From the NCBI RefSeq assembly GCF_004217225.1, contig NZ_SHKM01000002.1, positions 749,307 to 813,306 on the forward strand: a stretch of DNA of 64,000 nt, written 5' to 3'. A program made the translations under genes and the position numbers. This document shows, one piece after another, positions 56,478-64,000 of this stretch (the first letter of the stretch is position 1; every line of letters starts with the position of its first letter). This stretch comes from Azospira oryzae. GTDB taxonomy: Bacteria > Pseudomonadota > Gammaproteobacteria > Burkholderiales > Rhodocyclaceae. The notes beneath the pieces were generated by a model. The model was not told where the DNA came from. It was given only the letters and a program-made list of their open reading frames with translations, and searched no databases.

Positions 56478-56517
56478 TGCAGGGCTGCCGTTTTCTCGCT
56501 GGCGGCCCGAATGTGTG

Positions 56518-56592
56518 GCCCATGTAGCTCAGTGGCAGAGCACTCCCTTGGTAAGGGAGAGGTCGGCAGTTCAATCCTGCCCATGGGCACCA
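56518..56592 (+). tRNA. tRNA-Thr (anticodon GGT)
   Basis: 75 bases including CCA. Acceptor GCCCATG pairs with CATGGGC, anticodon stem CTCCC/GGGAG and loop TTGGTAA. Confidence 0.96.
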
Positions 56593-56686
56593 TCCTTTCC
56601 GGTGGCGCCAAGCCGTCCGCAGCGCGCCCCGTCCGGGGCTATTTTTTTGTCTTGAGCCGGTGCAGGTTTTCTCTCCAGGGGAAGTC

Positions 56687-57076
56687 ATGAAGATGATTGC
56701 GCGGAGTTGCTCTGTCCTGTTGTGCCTGTTCGCCTTCCTGGCGGCGCCGGCCTTTGCCAATGAAGGCGGCGGCGGGGCGGCGGCGGAGCCCCTGCGTTTC
56801 GTCGTCAATCTGGCCGGCAGCGGCCGCATCCTGCAGGTGGACATGGTGTTCGAAGTGGCCCACGCCGAGGTGGATGGGACTCTCAAGGCCATCCGCCCCA
56901 AGGTGCAGCACAAGCTCATCATCCTGCTCTCCTCCGAGCAGCCGGAACAGCTGCTGACCCTGGAGGGCAAGAAGGCCCTGGCGGAGAGCATCCGCGACGT
57001 CCTCAACAAGCTCCTCGACGAGACGCCCAAGAGCGGCGTTAAAGAAGTGTTGTTCACCAACTTCATCATCCAGTAG
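56687..57076 (+). CDS. FliL-like flagellar basal-body-associated protein (orphan)
   Basis: 129 aa. Start at 56687, preceded by CCAGGGGAAGTC; a signal-like segment (~5-24, SCSVLLCLFAFLAAPAFA) is followed by a FliL-type domain (LRFVVNLAGSGRILQVDMVFEVAH, RPKVQHKLIILLSSEQPEQLL, LFTNFIIQ end). It is much shorter than a typical FliL at the N-terminus and no flagellar gene adjoins it. It could tune the stator, or be a stand-alone homologue. Confidence 0.8.
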   Translation: MKMIARSCSVLLCLFAFLAAPAFANEGGGGAAAEPLRFVVNLAGSGRILQVDMVFEVAHAEVDGTLKAIRPKVQHKLIILLSSEQPEQLLTLEGKKALAESIRDVLNKLLDETPKSGVKEVLFTNFIIQ

Positions 57077-57130
57077 GCGAGTCCGCCTTCCTGGTCGCCA
57101 GGGCCGCTACAGGCGGTGCCGGGCGGCAAG

Positions 57131-57173
57131 AAAAAAGCCCCGGGGCCTTGCGGCCGGCGGGGCTTTTCTTTTT
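57131..57173. terminator. Bidirectional intrinsic terminator
   Basis: Stem AAAAGCCCCG/CGGGGCTTTT with A-run left and T-run right separates the FliL-like gene from convergent maeB. Confidence 0.9.
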
Positions 57174-57200
57174 GGCCGGGGCTAGCCCGGCCGTTGCGAC

Positions 57201-59477
<2,277 letters not shown>

Positions 59478-59705
59478 GACTTAACTCCTGGGGAGCCGCG
59501 CGGGCTCCCGGGCTTGCTGTGAAAAATAAAAGAGCGGAAGTATGCGGGTTTTTCCCAATGGACGCAAAGAGCGGTTATCCACAACTGCTTGTTGCGGCAC
59601 AGCATTTTGGCCTCGGGAAGTGGGCGGCAAAAGCGCGAAAAATCGCTGCCGGGAATGTCGCCGCTGATGGGGTGGCGGCCGCTGCCGGCAGCCACCCCGT
59701 CAGCA

Positions 59706-61199
59706 CTACCAGGGCTGGCCGGGCAGGGCGGCGCGCCACTTGTCCCAGTCGATGGCGGCAGCGGTGGCGTCGGCCAGGCGGTTGAGGTCCGCCTCGCGCC
59801 GGGCCACCGGGTCCACCGTCTGCGCCGGGGCGAAGCCCATGTCGGCGCCGGCCCAGGCCAGCAGGGCGGTGAGGGCCTCGGGCTGGTCGAAGAGGCCGTG
59901 GCAGTAGGTGGCGAGGATCTGCCCGTCCGCCGACAGGGCGCCGTCGGGGCGGCCGTCGGCGAACATGGCGGCGGGCCGCTCCAGGGCCGGGCCGTGGCTG
60001 ACGCCCATATGGATTTCGTAGCCGGCCAGGGCCGCGTCCCCGGGCAGGCACAGCCTGCCGCTCACGTTGCGCAGCTGCTTTTCCGCCGCCAGGGTGGTCT
60101 CCAGGTCCAGCAGGCCGAGGCCGTCGGCGGAGCCGGGAGCGCCTTCCAGGCCGAGGGGGTCGTGCAGGCGGCGGCCCAGCATCTGCAGGCCGCCGCAGAT
60201 GCCGATGACCTTGCCGCCGTAGCGCAGGTGGCGGCGCAGGGCAGTGTCCCAGCCATGCTGGCGCAGCCAGGCCAGGTCGGCCTGGACGCTCTTGGAGCCG
60301 GGCAGGACGATCAGGTCCACGTCCTGGGGCGGCGCCTCGTTGGGGCCGATGAAGCGGAAATCCACTTCCGGATGCAGGCGCAGGGGGTCCAGGTCGTTGT
60401 GGTTGGAGGTGCGCGGATAGACAGGCGCCACGGCCCTGAGACGGCGGCCCTGGCTGGGACCCGCATCCAGGCTGGTGCGCGCCACGGCATCCTCCGCGTC
60501 CAGGTACAGGCCGTGCAGGTAGGGCAGGACCCCCAGAACGGGTTTGCCGGTGCGGGCCTCCAGCCAGTCCAGTCCCGGTTGCAGCAGGCTGATGTCGCCG
60601 CGGAAGCGGTTGATGAGAAAGCCCACGGTGCGCTGCTGTTCGCTCTCCGAGAGCAGCGCCAGGGTGCCCACCAGATGGGCGAAGACGCCGCCCCGGTCGA
60701 TGTCGGCCACCAGCACCACCGGGCAATCCACCGCCTCGGCGAAGCCCATGTTGGCGATGTCCCGGTCCCGCAGATTGATCTCCGCCGGGCTGCCGGCCCC
60801 TTCCACCAGCACCGCCTCGTATTGGTCGCAGAGGCGGCCGTAGGATTGCAGCACCGCCGCCATGGCCCGGGGCTTGTACTCGTGGTAGTCCCGGGCGTTG
60901 AGGTCGGCCACCGCCTGGCCGTGGATGATGACCTGGGCGCCGGTGTCAGTATTGGGTTTCAGGAGTACCGGATTGAAGTCGGTATGGGGCTCCAGGCCGG
61001 CCGCCAGGGCCTGCAGGGCCTGGGCCCGGCCGATCTCGCCGCCGTCCACGGTGACGGCGGAATTCAAGGCCATGTTTTGGGACTTGAAGGGCGCCACGCG
61101 CACGCCGCGCCGGTGCAGCAGACGGCACAGGGCCGCCACCACGGTGCTCTTTCCCGCGTCCGAGGTGCAACCCTGGACCATGAGGGTGGGCTTATTCAT
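59706..61199 (-). CDS. cobQ: Cobyric acid synthase
   Basis: 497 aa. It opens [23 protein letters not shown] (a P-loop of the CobQ/BioD type) and has [20 protein letters not shown]. The glutaminase part has [19 protein letters not shown] and a late [13 protein letters not shown]. It amidates adenosylcobyrinate side chains. It is divergent from cbiB. Confidence 0.96.
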   Translation of the reverse strand: MNKPTLMVQGCTSDAGKSTVVAALCRLLHRRGVRVAPFKSQNMALNSAVTVDGGEIGRAQALQALAAGLEPHTDFNPVLLKPNTDTGAQVIIHGQAVADLNARDYHEYKPRAMAAVLQSYGRLCDQYEAVLVEGAGSPAEINLRDRDIANMGFAEAVDCPVVLVADIDRGGVFAHLVGTLALLSESEQQRTVGFLINRFRGDISLLQPGLDWLEARTGKPVLGVLPYLHGLYLDAEDAVARTSLDAGPSQGRRLRAVAPVYPRTSNHNDLDPLRLHPEVDFRFIGPNEAPPQDVDLIVLPGSKSVQADLAWLRQHGWDTALRRHLRYGGKVIGICGGLQMLGRRLHDPLGLEGAPGSADGLGLLDLETTLAAEKQLRNVSGRLCLPGDAALAGYEIHMGVSHGPALERPAAMFADGRPDGALSADGQILATYCHGLFDQPEALTALLAWAGADMGFAPAQTVDPVARREADLNRLADATAAAIDWDKWRAALPGQPW

Positions 61200-61314
61200 T
61201 TAAAATCCGCTCTTTCGTGCCAGGACGATGCAAAAGCGCCGGCACTGTTGCCCGGTCGGCCGGCCGCTCTGTGCGGCCCCCGCCCGGGGTCTGATTGAAA
61301 CCACGGATTATCCC

Positions 61315-62286
61315 ATGCCCAGCTGGCTTGCCCTGCCCTTAGCCGCCCTTCTCGGCGTCGGTCTCGACCGGCTGCTGGGGGAGCCGCGTCGCGGCCATCC
61401 CCTGGTGGCCTTCGGCGCCCTGGCCAACCTGCTGGAAAAAGCCCTGCGGCCGCCGCCCGCCGTCGCCTCCCGCTCCGCCCTGCGCGTCTTCGGCCTGCTC
61501 GCCTGGAGCTTCGCCGTGCTGCCGCCTGTGCTGCTCGCCGCCTGGGCCAGCGCCACGCCCTGGCTGGGTATCCTGGCCGACGCCGGCCTGCTCTACTTCG
61601 CCCTCGGCGCCCGCAGCCTGAAGGAACACGCCGACGCCGTGGCCGTGCCCCTGGCCGGCGGCGACCTGGCCACGGCGCGCCAGAAGGTGGGCTACATGGT
61701 CAGCCGCGACACCACCGCCCTGGACGAATCCGGGGTGGCCAAGGCCTGCGTCGAATCGGTATTGGAGAACGGCAACGACGCCGTCTTCGGCACCCTCTTC
61801 TGGTTCGCCCTGCTGGGCGGTCCCGGCGCTTTGTTGTTCCGCCTGGCCAACACCCTGGATGCCATGTGGGGCTACAAGAACGAGCGCTTCCTGCACTTCG
61901 GCTGGGCCGCCGCCCGTCTCGACGACCTGCTCAACTGGCCCGCCGCCCGCCTCACCGCCCTGACCTACGCCTGGCTCGGCAACACCCGCCAGGCCCTGGC
62001 CTGCTGGAAAGCCCAGGCCCCCACCTGGGAGAGCCCCAACGCCGGCCCGGTGATGGCCGCCGGCGCCGGTTCCCTCGGCATCCTCCTGGGCGGCGCCGCC
62101 ATCTACCACGGCCGGGAGGAACAGCGCCCGCCTTTGGGCGAAGGCCGTCCTGCAGCCGCCTTCGACATCGACCGGGCCAGCCATCTGGTGCAGCGCGGCC
62201 TGGTTCTGTGGCTGGCGGCCATCGTCGCCCTGTTGCCCCTCATCGCCCTGGTGCAGTTCCTTCTCGGAAAGGTCTTCCATGCTTGA
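61315..62286 (+). CDS. cobD: Adenosylcobinamide-phosphate synthase (CobD/CbiB)
   Basis: 323 aa from 61315 ([34 protein letters not shown]), a membrane protein with several helices. [76 protein letters not shown] is characteristic. It attaches aminopropanol phosphate to cobyric acid. It overlaps the next gene by 8 bases. Confidence 0.95.
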   Translation: MPSWLALPLAALLGVGLDRLLGEPRRGHPLVAFGALANLLEKALRPPPAVASRSALRVFGLLAWSFAVLPPVLLAAWASATPWLGILADAGLLYFALGARSLKEHADAVAVPLAGGDLATARQKVGYMVSRDTTALDESGVAKACVESVLENGNDAVFGTLFWFALLGGPGALLFRLANTLDAMWGYKNERFLHFGWAAARLDDLLNWPAARLTALTYAWLGNTRQALACWKAQAPTWESPNAGPVMAAGAGSLGILLGGAAIYHGREEQRPPLGEGRPAAAFDIDRASHLVQRGLVLWLAAIVALLPLIALVQFLLGKVFHA

Positions 62287-63283
62287 ACACGGCGGCCGCC
62301 TGCGCCAGGCAGCCCGGCAGTGGGGCATTCCCCTGGCGGACTGGCTCGATCTGTCCACCGGCATCAACCCCTGGGCCTATCCCATTCCCGGCATTCCCAT
62401 CAGTGCCTGGCAGCGCCTGCCGGAAGAGGAGGACGGCCTGGAGGCCGCCGCCCGCAATTACTACGGGGCCAAGCACGTGCTGGCCCTGGCCGGTTCCCAG
62501 GCTGCCATCCAGACCCTGCCCAAGCTGCTGCCGCCGGGCCGGGCGGCGGTGCTGGCTCCGTCCTACGCCGAACATGCCGCCGCCTGGGTCAAGGCCGAAT
62601 GGGCCGTCACCCCCTTCGCCCCGCCCCGGCTGGAAGAGGTGGCCAAGGAGCACAACGTGGTGGTGGTGGTGAACCCCAACAACCCCACCGGCGAGCGCAT
62701 CACCGCCCGTCGCCTGCGCGCCGCCGCCCGGGCCCTGGCCAAGCGGGGCGGCCTGCTGGTGGTGGACGAGGCCTTTGCCGACGCCGATCCCCGGGATTCC
62801 CTGGCCGACCTGGCCGGCACCAAAGTGGCGCCCAACATCATCGTGCTGCGTTCCCTGGGCAAGTTCTTCGGCCTGGCCGGGGCCCGGGTCGGCTTTGCCA
62901 TCGGCCGGCCCGAACTGCTGGAGGCCCTGGCCGACACCCTGGGCCCCTGGCCGGTGGCCGGCCCGGCCCGCAGGGTGGCCCGCTGCGCCCTGGAAGACAG
63001 GGCCTGGCAGGCCGACATGCGCCAGGAGCTGCAGGTGGCCGCCGAGCGCCTGGAAACCCTGCTGCAGGACAGCCTGGGGGCCAGCACCGGCACCGGCCTC
63101 TTCCGCTGGCTGCCCCATCCCCGGGCCGACTGGGTGTACGACGAGCTGGCCCGCCGCAGCATCCTGGTACGCCTGTTCCTGGAGGTAGACGGCTCCTCCA
63201 GCCTGCGCTTCGGCCTGCCCGGCAGCGACGACGAATGGCGCCGCCTGGAAGGCGCCCTCAACGAACTGAGGAAGGATCTATGA
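62279..63283 (+). CDS. cobC: L-threonine-phosphate decarboxylase (aminopropanol-phosphate forming)
   Basis: 334 aa, fold-type I PLP aminotransferase. [17 protein letters not shown] opening, [12 protein letters not shown], and the PLP lysine in [20 protein letters not shown]. It provides the aminopropanol phosphate used by CobD/CbiB. The name conflicts between nomenclatures (CobC here, CobD in Salmonella). It overlaps btuF by 4 bases. Confidence 0.93.
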   Translation: MLEHGGRLRQAARQWGIPLADWLDLSTGINPWAYPIPGIPISAWQRLPEEEDGLEAAARNYYGAKHVLALAGSQAAIQTLPKLLPPGRAAVLAPSYAEHAAAWVKAEWAVTPFAPPRLEEVAKEHNVVVVVNPNNPTGERITARRLRAAARALAKRGGLLVVDEAFADADPRDSLADLAGTKVAPNIIVLRSLGKFFGLAGARVGFAIGRPELLEALADTLGPWPVAGPARRVARCALEDRAWQADMRQELQVAAERLETLLQDSLGASTGTGLFRWLPHPRADWVYDELARRSILVRLFLEVDGSSSLRFGLPGSDDEWRRLEGALNELRKDL

Positions 63284-64000
63284 AAGCCGTGCTGCTGCTG
63301 TCCCTGGCCCTCTGCGGCGGCGCCGCCCAGGCCGCCGACATCGTGCTCAAGGACGACACGGGGGCGACCCTGCGGCTGCCGGCCCCGGCCCGGCGCATCG
63401 TCAGCCTGGCGCCCCATGTCACGGAAAACCTCTTCGCCGCCGGCGCCGGCGGGCAGGTGGTGGGCACCGTGGACTACAGCGACTATCCGGAGGCGGCGAA
63501 GAAAATCGCCCGGGTCGGCGGCTACTCCCGTCTGGACCTGGAGGCGGTGGCGGCCCTGCGTCCCGACCTCATCATTGCCTGGGAAAGCGGCAACGCCCCC
63601 GGCCACGTGGCCAAGCTGCGCAGCCTGGGCATCCCCGTTTTCATCTCCCAGCCCAACCGCATCGAGGACGTGGCCGAGCAGCTGGAGAAGTTCGGCCAGC
63701 TGGCCGGCACCAGTGCCGTCGCCAACGGCGCCGCCGCCCGCTTCCGCGCGCGGCTGGCGGAAATCCGCAAGCAGTATTCCGGGCAGCCCAGGGTGCCCAC
63801 CTTCTACCAGATCTGGAAACAGCCCCTGATGTCCGTCGGCCGCCAGCAGATCATTTCCGACGTCATCAGCCTGTGCGGCGGCAGCAACGTCTTCGGCCAG
63901 GTGGAGCAGATGGCGCCCAAGGTGAGCGAGGAAGCGGTGCTGGCCGCCAATCCGGAAGCCATCATCGCCAGCGGCATGGGCGATTCCCGGCCCGAGTGGC
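63280..64000 (+). CDS. BtuF-like cobalamin-binding protein (3' partial)
   Basis: 240 residues visible, cut by the window end. Signal peptide (~1-19, LLLSLALCGGAAQAAD), then a Fe3+-siderophore/B12 binding fold: RRIVSLAPHVTENLFAAGAGGQVVGTVDYSDYPEAAKKI, VAALRPDLIIAWESGN, IWKQPLMSVGRQQIISDVISLCGGSNVF. The start shares ATGA with the previous stop. B12 uptake or salvage fits the neighbours. Confidence 0.88.
   Translation, partial: MKAVLLLSLALCGGAAQAADIVLKDDTGATLRLPAPARRIVSLAPHVTENLFAAGAGGQVVGTVDYSDYPEAAKKIARVGGYSRLDLEAVAALRPDLIIAWESGNAPGHVAKLRSLGIPVFISQPNRIEDVAEQLEKFGQLAGTSAVANGAAARFRARLAEIRKQYSGQPRVPTFYQIWKQPLMSVGRQQIISDVISLCGGSNVFGQVEQMAPKVSEEAVLAANPEAIIASGMGDSRPEW

Noticed and set aside
61200..61314. 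Possible cobalamin riboswitch between cobQ and cobD
   Set aside because: The region is only ~115 bases, and no B12-box sequence could be recognised.

Overview
The window is GC-rich, tightly packed proteobacterial chromosome. Gene content and order (type IV pilus pilT/pilU, pyrR-pyrB with a DHOase-like partner, nif/fix genes, Zur/Znu zinc genes, a full mod locus and late cobalamin genes) point to a nitrogen-fixing betaproteobacterium, probably of the Rhodocyclales (Azospira, Dechloromonas or Azoarcus type). That placement is inferred from gene content; no rRNA is present. No gap between genes exceeds 300 bases.

Layout. 1-6.0 kb: the end of a PTS EIIC-like/EAL phosphodiesterase, an EAL-HDOD protein, a flavin/2Fe-2S reductase, an SDR protein, a HemJ/CopD membrane protein and an RNA methyltransferase. 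6.1-10.9 kb: pilU and pilT facing yggS-proC-yggT-yggU. 10.9-12.1 kb: an RcoM-type CO sensor divergent from cowN, with three direct repeats between them. 12.1-17.6 kb: a pyrimidine cluster whose dihydroorotase-like subunit lacks the metal-binding HxH motif, then ruvX, yqgE and a FapA/DUF342 protein. 17.8-19.2 kb: photolyase. 19.2-26.2 kb: a zinc-homeostasis cluster (Fur/Zur repressor, two COG0523 GTPases, a small membrane protein, an outer-membrane barrel and a Znu-like ABC importer) headed by a strong inverted repeat. 26.2-30.4 kb: a STAS protein, hslVU and an auxin-efflux-carrier family transporter.

30.4-54.3 kb is the nitrogen-fixation and molybdenum island. A sigma-54/NifA promoter starts nifV-nifW-fixABCX, followed by a ferritin-like protein, a 2Fe-2S ferredoxin and two uncharacterised genes. 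A diguanylate cyclase interrupts the island. Next come a diverged ModE paralogue, modD, a NifX-family protein, modCBA, modE and a dual-Mop molbindin, with three candidate ModE boxes. A few general genes follow. Then the nifE-nifN-nifX-DUF269-DUF683-unknown-fdxB-nifQ operon runs on the minus strand from a second sigma-54/NifA promoter. nifHDK and nifB are not in the window. Together these genes supply homocitrate (NifV), low-potential electrons (FixABCX, ferredoxins), molybdate (Mod, Mop), Mo delivery (NifQ) and the FeMo-co scaffold (NifEN, NifX). CowN would protect nitrogenase from CO.

54.3-64 kb: queC and a YeeE/YedE transporter, three tRNA genes (Lys-TTT, Lys-CTT, Thr-GGT), an orphan FliL-like protein, maeB, and cobalamin genes (cobQ, cobD/cbiB, an aminotransferase and a BtuF-like protein cut by the window end).

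Two copies of a CACAGAG-type inverted-repeat element and a separate 24-base dispersed repeat lie inside the nif/mod island. No CRISPR array, rRNA, IS element or prophage was seen.
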